DNA from: DAOTTW01 sp034437615
GTDB taxonomy: Bacteria; Chloroflexota; Anaerolineae; Aggregatilineales; Phototrophicaceae
DNA: 16,849 nt
Direction: 5' to 3'
NCBI GenBank assembly: GCA_034437615.1
Contig: DAOTTW010000089.1
Location: forward strand, 1-16,849
This document shows, piece by piece, positions 1-6,760 of this stretch (position 1 is its first letter; every line of letters starts with the position of its first letter). The translations under genes and the position numbers were made by a program. Under the pieces are notes generated by a model that did not search any database, had not been told where the DNA came from, and was given only the letters and a program-made list of their open reading frames with translations.

Positions 1-108
1 CCTCTCCCGACCGCCGCTACGCGGCTAGGAGAGGGGGAGGTACGCTGTTAAAAGCCCCTCTCTATCTGTGTCTGGGATAGTTAGGGAGAGGGGTTTGGGG
101 TGAGGGCT
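1..108. repeat. Palindromic intergenic repeat upstream of pnp
   Basis: Two imperfect hairpins lie side by side. The first pairs CCTCTCC (1-7) with GGAGAGG (28-34) and has an inner stem GCCGC/GCGGC (13-17/21-25). The second pairs CCCCTCTC (55-62) with GAGAGGGG (86-93) and TATC with GATA (63-66/76-79). Positions 87-108 recur as an exact reverse complement at 16326-16347 near the other end of the window, so this is an interspersed repeat family and not a one-off terminator. It could still end transcription from a gene to the left. No coding sequence is visible here. Confidence 0.6.
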
Positions 109-120
109 GAGCAGTTACAC

Positions 121-250
121 CAAGACCGTTAAGCAACGCAAAACCAAGACCAAAACCGTTAAGCAACGTAAGACCAAGACCAAAACCGTTAAGCAACGTA
201 AGACCAAGACCAAAACCGTTAAGCAACGCAAGACCAAGACCAAAACCATA
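121..250 (+). repeat. 30-bp tandem repeat in the pnp leader
   Basis: The same 30-base unit starts at 121, 151, 181 and 211, followed by a decayed partial copy from 241. The copies differ by only a few substitutions. Each holds the core CGTTAAGCAACG, in which CGTT can pair with AACG around an AAGC loop. The rest of the unit is A- and C-rich and unstructured. The array ends about 15 bases before the pnp start codon, so it should lie in the 5' untranslated region if the promoter is upstream. There are no spacers, so it is not a CRISPR. A role in pnp control is inference. Confidence 0.85.
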
Positions 251-254
251 AGGA
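250..254 (+). promoter_or_regulatory. Ribosome binding site of pnp
   Basis: AAGGA lies 12 bases before the ATG at 267, inside the decayed fifth copy of the 30-bp repeat. The drift of that copy away from the repeat consensus (ATAAGGAAC in place of GTTAAGCAAC) is what creates the Shine-Dalgarno-like sequence. Confidence 0.55.
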
Positions 255-266
255 ACAAAACACCAT

Positions 267-2624
267 ATGACAGAGCAAATCATCAAACCCCGCGTATTCA
301 CAGGCGTGATCGGGGACCGCGAAATCAGCATCGAAGCAGGTAAGCTAGCCCAGCAAGCAGGCGGTGCCGTCACCGTGCGCGTGGGCGAAACAATGCTTTT
401 CTGCGCTGCAACGATGTCAAAATCTGCGCGTGAAGGCATGAGTTTCTTCCCGCTCTCAGTCGATTATGAGGAAAAGCTGTACGCCGCAGGCCGCATCCCC
501 GGCAGTTTCCAGCGCCGCGAGGGTCGCCCTTCTGACCGCGCCGTGCTGGTCTCCCGCGTGATTGACCGCACCCTGCGCCCGCTATTCCCGAAGAACATGC
601 GCAACGAAGTGCAGATCATCCTGACATCGCTCTCGCATGACCAGGAGAACCACGTCGATATGCTGGGCGTCATCGCGGCCAGCGCCGCGCTGATGATCTC
701 TGACATCCCCTGGAGCGGCCCGGTGGCGGGTGTGCGCGTCGGCTTGATCGACGGCGAACTGATCGCCAACCCGACGATTACGGAGATGGAAGAAAGCAAG
801 CTGGACCTGCGCATCTCTGGTACGGAAGAAGCCGTGAACATGGTCGAATGCACGGCTGAAGAGGTGGATGAGGAAACGATGGTGCGTGCCTTCGAGCTAG
901 CGCAAGAGGCCACCAAGCCCATCATCCAGATGTTGCGCGTGATGCGCGACGAAATCGGCAAGCCGAAAAACGAAATCGTAGAAGAAAAAGAAGACGAAGC
1001 CTTCGTTGAGGACGTGCGCCAGCGCACAGGCGCTGAGGTGCGTGAAATCGTCACCAGCACCAAGACGAAGGAAGAACGTGCCGACGCCATTGACGCGCTG
1101 CGTGATGCGGTTTTCGCGGAGTACGAAGCGAAGAACGCCGAACTGCCAGAGGACGCCGAGCCGATCACCAAGAAGAACGTCGTGCAGGCCGTCGAGCAGG
1201 TGTTGAAGGAAGTGGTGCGCGAGCGCATCCTGAACGAGGGCATCCGCCCTGATGAGCGCGACACAACCACCATCCGCCCGCTATCCGCAGAAGTCGGCCT
1301 GATCCCGCGTGTGCATGGCTCCGGCCTATTCCAGCGTGGCGAAACACAGGTGATGACCGTCGCCACACTGGGTACGCCGCGTGACTCGCAGACGTTGGAT
1401 GGCCTGGACGCTGAGGACAGCAAGCGCTACCTGCATCACTACAATTTTCCACCCTTCAGCACGGGTGAAACGGGCCGCCTGGGTAGCCCGCGCCGCCGTG
1501 AAATTGGTCATGGCACCCTGGCGGAAAACGCGCTGCTGCCCATGATCCCTGATGAAGCCGAGTTTCCGTATACGATCCGCCTCGTCAGCGAAGTCATGAG
1601 TTCTAACGGCAGTACGTCGATGGCGAGTGTCTGTGGTAGTACGCTGGCGCTGATGGATGCAGGCGTGCCGATCAAGCGCCCGGTAGCGGGGATTGCGATG
1701 GGTCTCATCAAGGATGGCGAGCGTTACGCCGTACTGACCGACATCCAGGGCATGGAAGATCACCTCGGTGATATGGATTTCAAGGTCGCAGGCACACGAG
1801 ATGGCATCACAGCGCTACAGATGGACATCAAAATCGCTGGCGTGACGGACGACATCATGCGGCAGGCGCTGGCCCAGGCCCGCGATGCCCGTTTGCAAAT
1901 TCTGGATTTGCTGCTGGAAACCATCGCAGAGCCGCGCCCGGAACTGAACGACTATGCGCCGCGCATGATTACCATCAAGATCGACCCGGAAAAGATCGGG
2001 CAGGTGATTGGTCCAGGCGGTAAAAGCGTGCGTGCTATCCAGGAGGATACGGGCGTGCGTGTGGACATCGCAGAGGACGGCACGGTGTTTATCTCTGGCA
2101 GTGACGGCCCCTCTGTGTATGTGGCGAAGGACAGAATCCGCTCTATGACCGAGGAGGCTGAGCTTGGCCAGATTTACACGGGCAAGATCAAGCGCATCGA
2201 AAACTACGGTGTATTTGTGGAATTCCTGCCCAGTAAAGAGGGCATGGTGCACGTCTCACAGCTTGCCGACCATCGCATCGGGGCCATTGAGGAGGAATTC
2301 AAGGTCAACGACGAAATCATGGTGATGGTCACGGATGTAGACCCCGGTGGTCGCGTGCGCCTGAGCCGTCAGGCGGTGCTGGAAGGCTGGACGCTGGACG
2401 AAGCCCGTGAACGTGATCGCGGTACGGCCAACAAGGGCGGCGGCGGCAATCGCGGCGGTAGTGATCGTGGTGGTGGCAATCGCGGTGGTGGCAATCGCGG
2501 CGGTGGCAATCGCGGCGGCGGTGATCGTGGTGGTGGCAATCGCAGCGGCGGTGATCGTGGCGGCAATCGCGGCGGCGGTGATCGTGGTGGCAATCGCGGC
2601 GGTAGCCGTAATGGTGGCGACTAA
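267..2624 (+). CDS. pnp: Polynucleotide phosphorylase with a Gly/Arg-rich repeat tail
   Basis: PNPase is a trimeric 3'-to-5' phosphorolytic exoribonuclease of mRNA turnover in the cytoplasm. The domain order is complete: RNase PH-like core 1 (about 10-145), a helical linker (about 240-325), RNase PH-like core 2 (about 335-550), KH (about 565-622, GPGG at 582-585) and S1 (about 635-702). The active-site signature is intact: SNGSTSMAS at 446-454 and HLGDMDFK at 499-506, where D498, D504 and K506 match the catalytic Asp, Asp and Lys of the E. coli enzyme. At 785 residues it is longer than the E. coli enzyme (711). The excess is mostly a tail from about 719 made of GGGNR, GGGDR and GGNR repeats, resembling an RGG box. 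The start is ATG 267, preceded by AAGGA. The leader carries a 30-bp tandem repeat that may matter for control. Function is certain. The role of the tail is unknown. Confidence 0.97.
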   Translation: MTEQIIKPRVFTGVIGDREISIEAGKLAQQAGGAVTVRVGETMLFCAATMSKSAREGMSFFPLSVDYEEKLYAAGRIPGSFQRREGRPSDRAVLVSRVIDRTLRPLFPKNMRNEVQIILTSLSHDQENHVDMLGVIAASAALMISDIPWSGPVAGVRVGLIDGELIANPTITEMEESKLDLRISGTEEAVNMVECTAEEVDEETMVRAFELAQEATKPIIQMLRVMRDEIGKPKNEIVEEKEDEAFVEDVRQRTGAEVREIVTSTKTKEERADAIDALRDAVFAEYEAKNAELPEDAEPITKKNVVQAVEQVLKEVVRERILNEGIRPDERDTTTIRPLSAEVGLIPRVHGSGLFQRGETQVMTVATLGTPRDSQTLDGLDAEDSKRYLHHYNFPPFSTGETGRLGSPRRREIGHGTLAENALLPMIPDEAEFPYTIRLVSEVMSSNGSTSMASVCGSTLALMDAGVPIKRPVAGIAMGLIKDGERYAVLTDIQGMEDHLGDMDFKVAGTRDGITALQMDIKIAGVTDDIMRQALAQARDARLQILDLLLETIAEPRPELNDYAPRMITIKIDPEKIGQVIGPGGKSVRAIQEDTGVRVDIAEDGTVFISGSDGPSVYVAKDRIRSMTEEAELGQIYTGKIKRIENYGVFVEFLPSKEGMVHVSQLADHRIGAIEEEFKVNDEIMVMVTDVDPGGRVRLSRQAVLEGWTLDEARERDRGTANKGGGGNRGGSDRGGGNRGGGNRGGGNRGGGDRGGGNRSGGDRGGNRGGGDRGGNRGGSRNGGD
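2441..2615 (+). repeat. Degenerate 12/15-bp coding repeat for the PNPase tail
   Basis: The last part of pnp is a run of near-identical units reading GGCAATCGCGGCGGT or GGTGATCGTGGTGGT, encoding GGGNR and GGGDR. Units are 15 bp, some shortened to 12 bp, so the frame is always kept. Synonymous third-base differences between copies suggest the repeat is not brand new. Such arrays readily gain or lose units. Confidence 0.8.
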
Positions 2625-2683
2625 CGCAACGACTGATGTGTTTTTGCGTATGGGATAAGGTATAGGGTCAGCGTGCCGTATTC

Positions 2684-2707
2684 GGACGCCAAGAAGGGCG
2701 TCCCTAC
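2684..2707 (-). repeat. REP-like palindrome, copy 1
   Basis: Read on the minus strand, this is a GTAG head followed by a perfect stem GGACGCC/GGCGTCC (2684-2690 with 2697-2703 on the plus strand) and a 6-base loop. With one extra base at each end it matches the copy at 16407-16432 at 25 of 26 positions and the copy at 4223-4248 closely. It lies just after pnp and could act as a transcript end or stabiliser. Confidence 0.7.
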
Positions 2708-2795
2708 GGCTGAAAAGCATTGTACAGCCCGCTACGAAAAACGCACGACCACGCTAGTGTGTGATGCTATTCAAAGACCGGACCAGATAAAAAAT

Positions 2796-2800
2796 GGAGG
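2796..2800 (+). promoter_or_regulatory. Strong Shine-Dalgarno that selects a TTG start
   Basis: GGAGG lies 8 bases before TTG at 2809. It is the best ribosome binding site in the window and is ideally spaced for the TTG. It is about 35 bases from the first in-frame ATG (2836), so it supports the TTG start. Confidence 0.75.
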
Positions 2801-2808
2801 CGTAACCC

Positions 2809-4185
2809 TTGAGCCAGCCATCCGCATCCCAACCCATGCCCCGCACGCAGGCCACACCACCGGACGACTCCCCGGAGTGGAGTCCACGCACGAAGCGGAC
2901 CGTCGCGTTACTGCTGCTGCTGGCGTTGCTCATCTTGGCGTACTTCGTGAGCGAGATCCTGCCGATTGTTGTTATCTCTGCGCTTTTGGCGTTCATCCTG
3001 AACCCGATTGCTACGTTGGTGGCTGGAACGGTGCTATCGCCCTTTCCGAAAAAGTCTCGGCGCAGCTTCGCAATTATCCTGACATTCGTACTGGTGCTGC
3101 TGGCACTCATCGCGGTGCTACTGCTGATTTTGCCTGTGCTTGGCCAACAGATACAGGAATTTTTGAGCAGCCTACCGCGATTATTGCGTAGCTTCGAGCA
3201 AGACATCGAGCGCGTGCTGAGCCAACCCATAACTTTTGGTGGCGAGCCGATTCTCATCAGCGGTGAGCCGTTCGTCCCGCTGGAGCGCCTGGCGGAGGTC
3301 ATAGGCACCAGCGACCTCACACAGGCGATACAGCTTGGTGCGCTGGATTTAGAGGCCGCCCTGCAAACGGCGATCAATTCCGCGCCTATCCTGGGTGGGT
3401 CGGCGTTTAGCTTCCTGGGTGGGGCCTTTAACACGCTGATTAACCTCGTCTTCCTGATTATGATGACGTTCTACTTGCTCAAGGACGGCGGTTTGTTCAT
3501 TCGCAGCGCTATCGACATCGTGCCGGATGAACAGCGCAGCGATGCAAGGCGGCTGGTAGGTGACCTGGGTTACGTCTGGAATGCGTATTTGCGCGGCCAG
3601 TTGATCTTGTGCCTGGTGATTGGCTTCGCCGTCTACGCCGCAGCGACACTGCTGGGGTTGCCGAACGCGCCGATCCTGGGCTTAATTGCGGGCTTGCTGG
3701 AATTCATCCCGAATATCGGGCCGTTTATCGCGCTCATCCCGGCGGCATTCCTGGCGCTTGTCTCGGATTCTTCGACGTTGCCATTTTTATCCGGTGTGCC
3801 CTTCATGCTGGTGGTGATCGTCGTATGGACGCTAATTCAAAACGTCGAAGCCGTTTTTCTGGTGCCGCGCATTATGGGTGATAGCCTGGACCTGCACCCC
3901 TATGTTGTGATCGTGGGTGTGATCGGTGGTGCTGCGCTGGCGGGTCCGCTGGGTGTGATTTTGGCCGCGCCGATGATCGCTAGTGGGCGTGTGGTGCTGA
4001 CGTATGTTTATGGCAAGCTGACCGGACGACCACCCTTTGTCGAGCGTGAACCTAGCCCACCGTCACCGGGTCCATTGACACGCGCCATGATGAAGGGCTT
4101 GCGCTGGATGTGGGCGCGTATCCGCGAGCGTGCTAGCGCACCGCTGGACAAGCGCAAAAGCCACGAGACGCAGGAAGTGAAGTAG
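2809..4185 (+). CDS. AI-2E family transporter (PerM/YdiK-like permease)
   Basis: This is a polytopic inner-membrane protein of the AI-2E/UPF0118 family. Members export or import small molecules (AI-2 in TqsA, sodium/proton exchange in others), so the substrate here cannot be told. Hydrophobic segments lie at about 31-66, 87-111, 201-224, 262-283, 286-318, 331-352 and 363-397. A soluble loop of about 85 residues (112-200) follows the early helices, as is usual. Family-type motifs are YLRGQ (260-264), EFIPNIGP (298-305) and the stretch around DLHPYVVI (371-378). The Pro/Ser-rich N terminus (1-28) and the basic C-terminal extension from about 408 are probably cytosolic. Translation starts at TTG 2809, supported by GGAGG. 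The gene is flanked by REP-like palindromes on both sides and so is probably its own transcription unit. Confidence 0.88.
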   Translation: MSQPSASQPMPRTQATPPDDSPEWSPRTKRTVALLLLLALLILAYFVSEILPIVVISALLAFILNPIATLVAGTVLSPFPKKSRRSFAIILTFVLVLLALIAVLLLILPVLGQQIQEFLSSLPRLLRSFEQDIERVLSQPITFGGEPILISGEPFVPLERLAEVIGTSDLTQAIQLGALDLEAALQTAINSAPILGGSAFSFLGGAFNTLINLVFLIMMTFYLLKDGGLFIRSAIDIVPDEQRSDARRLVGDLGYVWNAYLRGQLILCLVIGFAVYAAATLLGLPNAPILGLIAGLLEFIPNIGPFIALIPAAFLALVSDSSTLPFLSGVPFMLVVIVVWTLIQNVEAVFLVPRIMGDSLDLHPYVVIVGVIGGAALAGPLGVILAAPMIASGRVVLTYVYGKLTGRPPFVEREPSPPSPGPLTRAMMKGLRWMWARIRERASAPLDKRKSHETQEVK

Positions 4186-4186
4186 A

Positions 4187-4207
4187 TCAGCGTGTCAGCG
4201 TGTCAGC
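4187..4207 (+). repeat. 8-bp tandem repeat after the permease gene
   Basis: TCAGCGTG is repeated 2.6 times immediately downstream of the permease stop codon. It is small and probably neutral slippage. Confidence 0.5.
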
Positions 4208-4222
4208 AGCTCAGATGATTTG

Positions 4223-4281
4223 CGTAGGGATGCCATTATTGGCGTCCGCAGATGGCAGACACAGCAAGCCGTGTCCCTACG
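4223..4281. repeat. Two REP-like palindromes in inverted pair (about 59 bp)
   Basis: The left copy (plus, 4224-4247) has a GTAG head, then GGATGCC and GGCGTCC arms around a 6-base loop. The right copy (minus, 4258-4280) has a GTAG head and a GACAC/GTGTC stem. Together they form an element bounded by CGTAGGGA and TCCCTACG. The paired layout is like REP doublets (BIMEs) or a very small inverted-repeat element. It fills most of the gap between the permease and the next gene. Confidence 0.65.
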
Positions 4282-4337
4282 ATCATGCAGGTTTGTTTTC
4301 GTCATCAGCGCTATCGAGCAAGAAAGATGAAAGCCAC

Positions 4338-4553
4338 ATGGCCGAGAAAAACAACAAGCCCAGCCCGTCACAGGATAACATCCCGACTGACGTGCTGGCC
4401 GAATCCGACAATTACCTGGTGTGGGTCAGTGATGAGCCGGATGGCGAGCGCGTCTATCATATCGAACTGGGCGCGGTGACGCTGCACTTCTTCCAGGAAG
4501 AATGGGATGAGCTTTCCGGGCTGGTCCTGGCCGCGACGGATAAGCTGACGTAG
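4338..4553 (+). CDS. Small acidic protein of unknown function (71 aa)
   Basis: I do not recognise the family. The protein has a polar N terminus rich in Lys, Ser and Pro (1-20), then a compact part (about 25-71) with the look of a small beta-rich fold: NYLVWVSDEPDGERVYHIEL, then VTLHFFQEEWDELSGLV. The frame is open upstream to 4200, but that stretch is encoded by the REP-like palindromes, so ATG 4338 is the likely start. A purine-rich stretch (AAGAAAGATGAAAG) precedes it without a clear Shine-Dalgarno. Its stop codon lies four bases before the next start, so the two genes are almost certainly co-translated, and it probably works with the methyltransferase/SseB-like protein that follows. Confidence 0.65.
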   Translation: MAEKNNKPSPSQDNIPTDVLAESDNYLVWVSDEPDGERVYHIELGAVTLHFFQEEWDELSGLVLAATDKLT

Positions 4554-4557
4554 GGCT

Positions 4558-5373
4558 ATGTATCGCCGACGTGATTTTATCCTGGCGGCGGCCAAGCACC
4601 TGCCCCCTAGCGCCGCAGCGTTGCACTTGCTGGATGTGGGCGGCGTGATGGTCGCTGATTTGCAAGACAAACGCGCTGACATTCAGGCCGAAACCGCGTC
4701 CGTCAACGTGGACGACTGGCATTATACAGCCGGTAGCATGGATGCGGTGCTGGCCTACGATACGGCGCTGCACGCTGATTTTCTGGACGCAGTTAGGGCC
4801 GTGATGCGTCCCGGTGGCCGCTTGATCGTCGTGAATCCGGTGGGTGCTGTAGAAGATGGCCACGTGCAGGCGCTAGAGCGTGCAGGCTACACGCGCATTC
4901 TGGTGGAGCCTGCGGTATTGGGCGCGGGTGTGCTGATACGTGGCGAGAAGCCGCACGTTAGCGACGACACCCATGCCCGCGTACAGGTCGCCGCCGCGCA
5001 AGATGCCGATACGCTGGATTTGGCGACGTATCGCGGGCGCTATGTGCATCTGCTGGTGCAGCAGACGCCCGACAAAGCCGCCTGGAAATTAGAGCCTGAT
5101 GAAAAAATTCACTGGCAGGCCGTAGCCGCACAGCAGAACAGCACGCAATACCTGCTGGCGTTCAGCAGCCTGCCAAAAGCAGTGGCGTTTATGCAGCCTG
5201 CGGTGGTGCAGGGCGTTGTGCAGGATGTCAACAAGGTGGCCAAATTCAGCAAGGCGACGGCGGCAGGCTGGACCAGGCCCGTGCTGCTGAACCCGACGCT
5301 GGAGGCTGTGCAGGGCGCTAAGATTGTGCTGGTGGCTGTTGACCCAGAAAGCGCGGAAGCCAGCGACGAATGA
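4558..5373 (+). CDS. Degenerate methyltransferase-like / SseB-like fusion protein
   Basis: This 271-residue protein has two parts. Residues about 20-135 resemble a class I SAM methyltransferase fold: an LLDVGG strand-turn at 24-29 in the motif I position and RPGGRLIVVNP at 84-94, which is the usual late-strand signature. The glycine loop GxGxG is not present, so SAM binding is doubtful. Residues about 164-255 resemble the SseB N-terminal domain: YLLAFSSLPKAVAFM (198-212) and PVLLNPTLEAV (241-251) follow its usual vf-s-eeA-aFl ... vlNP pattern. The match is by eye and only moderate. No catalytic residues can be named. It starts four bases after the preceding small gene and sits 33 bases before a true methyltransferase, which suggests a three-gene operon. 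Confidence 0.5.
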   Translation: MYRRRDFILAAAKHLPPSAAALHLLDVGGVMVADLQDKRADIQAETASVNVDDWHYTAGSMDAVLAYDTALHADFLDAVRAVMRPGGRLIVVNPVGAVEDGHVQALERAGYTRILVEPAVLGAGVLIRGEKPHVSDDTHARVQVAAAQDADTLDLATYRGRYVHLLVQQTPDKAAWKLEPDEKIHWQAVAAQQNSTQYLLAFSSLPKAVAFMQPAVVQGVVQDVNKVAKFSKATAAGWTRPVLLNPTLEAVQGAKIVLVAVDPESAEASDE

Positions 5374-5406
5374 CGTGAAGTATACCCACGAAGCCTTTGA
5401 CCAGCC

Positions 5407-6588
5407 ATGACCCGCGATAAACTGCCCTTCCTTACGTCCGATGCAGGTGCACGCCTGTTAGCCGACCTCGCCCACGCTGATTTATCCGACGCGAACACGC
5501 TGGCCCTGCTCACGCGCCTGCGCCAATCCTATGACGCGGACCATGCCGCCGCCGCGCTGACGCTGGCCCGTTTGCGACAACGCGCTACAGCCAAATTCGG
5601 GGACGATGCCCACAAGCTGTTTTTCACGCCTGCCGCGCTGGAACAAGCCAGCGACCCACAGGTTAGGCACTATCGGGCAGCCATCGCAGACGGCAAACGT
5701 GCGCTGGATGTGTGTTGCAGCCTGGGGACCGATAGCATCGCGCTGGCGCGTGCCGGGGCCAGCAGCGTGCTAGGGCTGGATAACGACCCGCTGCGCATCG
5801 AAATGGCCAAATGCAACGCTGCGGCGCTGGACCTGCCCATAGATTTTCGCGTGCAGGATGTGACGCAGGGCGTGCCAGCTAGCTACGATCTGATCTTCTA
5901 CGATCCAGCACGGCGCGATGCAGGCGGCAGACGCCTGCACGCTGTCGAAGCCTATCAGCCGCCCCTATCGCTGGTGAACACGTGGCAGGCAGATATGCTC
6001 GCCGTGAAGTTATCGCCGGCGGTTGATCTGGCACAGCTAGCAGACTATGGCGGCCTGACGGAATTCATCAGCGTGGCCGGTGATCTGAAAGAGGCTGTGC
6101 TGTGGCTCGGACGCGCAGAACCCGGCACGCTGGCGACGCGCATTGCAGATGGCCAGGTGATGCACTGGCGGCGCGACCATACGCCGAATGTCGGCTTATC
6201 TGCGCCGCGTGGCTGGCTGCTGGAACCGGACCCGGCGCTTTTGCGTGCTGGTTTGGTGCAGGATGTGGCTGAGGCGTTGCAGGGGTGGTTGCTGGATGAG
6301 ACGATAGCCTACATCACGACGGACGCACAACCGGATTCTGCGTGGGTGCGGGCCTGGCAAATATGGGATTGGCTGCCATTTAACCTGAAGCAGCTACGTG
6401 CTTACCTGCGCGAGCGCGATATTGGCCGTGTGACGGTTAAAAAGCGCGGCTTTCCCATGTCGCCAGATGAACTACAAGCCAAGCTCAAGCTGAAACCCAA
6501 GCGGGCTGATAAGCGCTGCACGCTGGTGCTGACGCGACACGCGGGCACGCCGATTGTGCTGGTATGCGCGGATTTTGTGCCGGAATAA
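5407..6588 (+). CDS. Class I SAM methyltransferase with THUMP-like C-terminal domain
   Basis: This is probably an RNA methyltransferase; its exact target is not known for the family. The N-terminal helical region (1-90) is followed by a SAM-binding core: DVCCSLGTDSIALA (101-114) is motif I, LGLDND (122-127) holds the acidic motif II residue, and YDPARR (165-170) is the catalytic-loop motif typical of this family. The C terminus (about 310-392) carries the THUMP-like block: GWLLDETIAYITTDA, WVRAWQIWDWLPFNLKQL, then VTVKKRGFPMSPDEL (352-366). At 393 residues its length is normal. It starts at ATG 5407 with no strong ribosome binding site. It probably belongs with the two genes before it. A plain annotation of class I SAM-dependent methyltransferase is safe. 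Confidence 0.85.
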   Translation: MTRDKLPFLTSDAGARLLADLAHADLSDANTLALLTRLRQSYDADHAAAALTLARLRQRATAKFGDDAHKLFFTPAALEQASDPQVRHYRAAIADGKRALDVCCSLGTDSIALARAGASSVLGLDNDPLRIEMAKCNAAALDLPIDFRVQDVTQGVPASYDLIFYDPARRDAGGRRLHAVEAYQPPLSLVNTWQADMLAVKLSPAVDLAQLADYGGLTEFISVAGDLKEAVLWLGRAEPGTLATRIADGQVMHWRRDHTPNVGLSAPRGWLLEPDPALLRAGLVQDVAEALQGWLLDETIAYITTDAQPDSAWVRAWQIWDWLPFNLKQLRAYLRERDIGRVTVKKRGFPMSPDELQAKLKLKPKRADKRCTLVLTRHAGTPIVLVCADFVPE

Positions 6589-6645
6589 GCGCCGCACCGA
6601 TGGGGCGTCCGCCAACCTGCCCCGCACCCACACAGATGCAATTGA

Positions 6646-6673
6646 TTGATTTATGCGCCGCAGGTCGTATAAT
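6646..6673 (+). promoter_or_regulatory. Sigma70/SigA-type promoter upstream of the phosphoribosyltransferase gene
   Basis: TTGATT (6646-6651) and a perfect TATAAT (6668-6673) are separated by 16 bases. Transcription would start near 6680, about 80 bases before the ATG at 6761. An overlapping TTGATT at 6642-6647 has poorer spacing (20). Confidence 0.7.
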
Positions 6674-6682
6674 GAGTGTGCG

Positions 6683-6707
6683 ACAGGCCGCATTTGTGGC
6701 CTGTTTT
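6683..6707 (+). terminator. Strong hairpin plus T-run directly after the promoter
   Basis: ACAGGCCGCA (6683-6692) pairs with TGTGGCCTGT (6695-6704) over ten base pairs including one G-U, followed by TTTT (6704-6707). It looks like a Rho-independent terminator. It starts within a few bases of the predicted transcription start. It could be an attenuator, a 5'-protecting hairpin of the mRNA, or the terminator of the methyltransferase operon ending at 6588. Confidence 0.55.
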
Positions 6708-6760
6708 GCTGCCTAGACCCATCAAACCAAAACCAAGCAGATTAAAGAGAGTAAAACACG

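Noticed and set aside
121..250. CRISPR array
   Set aside because: The units are head-to-tail with no spacers, and no cas genes are near.
62..439. Minus-strand open frame with GLGLTLLNGF decapeptide repeats
   Set aside because: It exists only because the 30-bp leader repeat is a multiple of three; it runs into pnp antisense and has no ribosome binding site.
464..1423. 319-codon antisense frame inside pnp
   Set aside because: It is a Ser/Arg-rich shadow of the real, fully recognised pnp reading frame in GC-rich DNA, with no domain character.
2407..2658. Plus-strand Ala/Val/Ile-rich frame and minus-strand Pro-rich frames over the PNPase tail
   Set aside because: These are alternative frames of the tandem repeat; low complexity follows from the repeat, not from selection for protein.
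4200..4337. Longer N terminus (46 residues) for the small 71-residue protein
   Set aside because: This part is encoded by the paired REP-like palindromes and lacks a ribosome binding site; ATG 4338 is more plausible.
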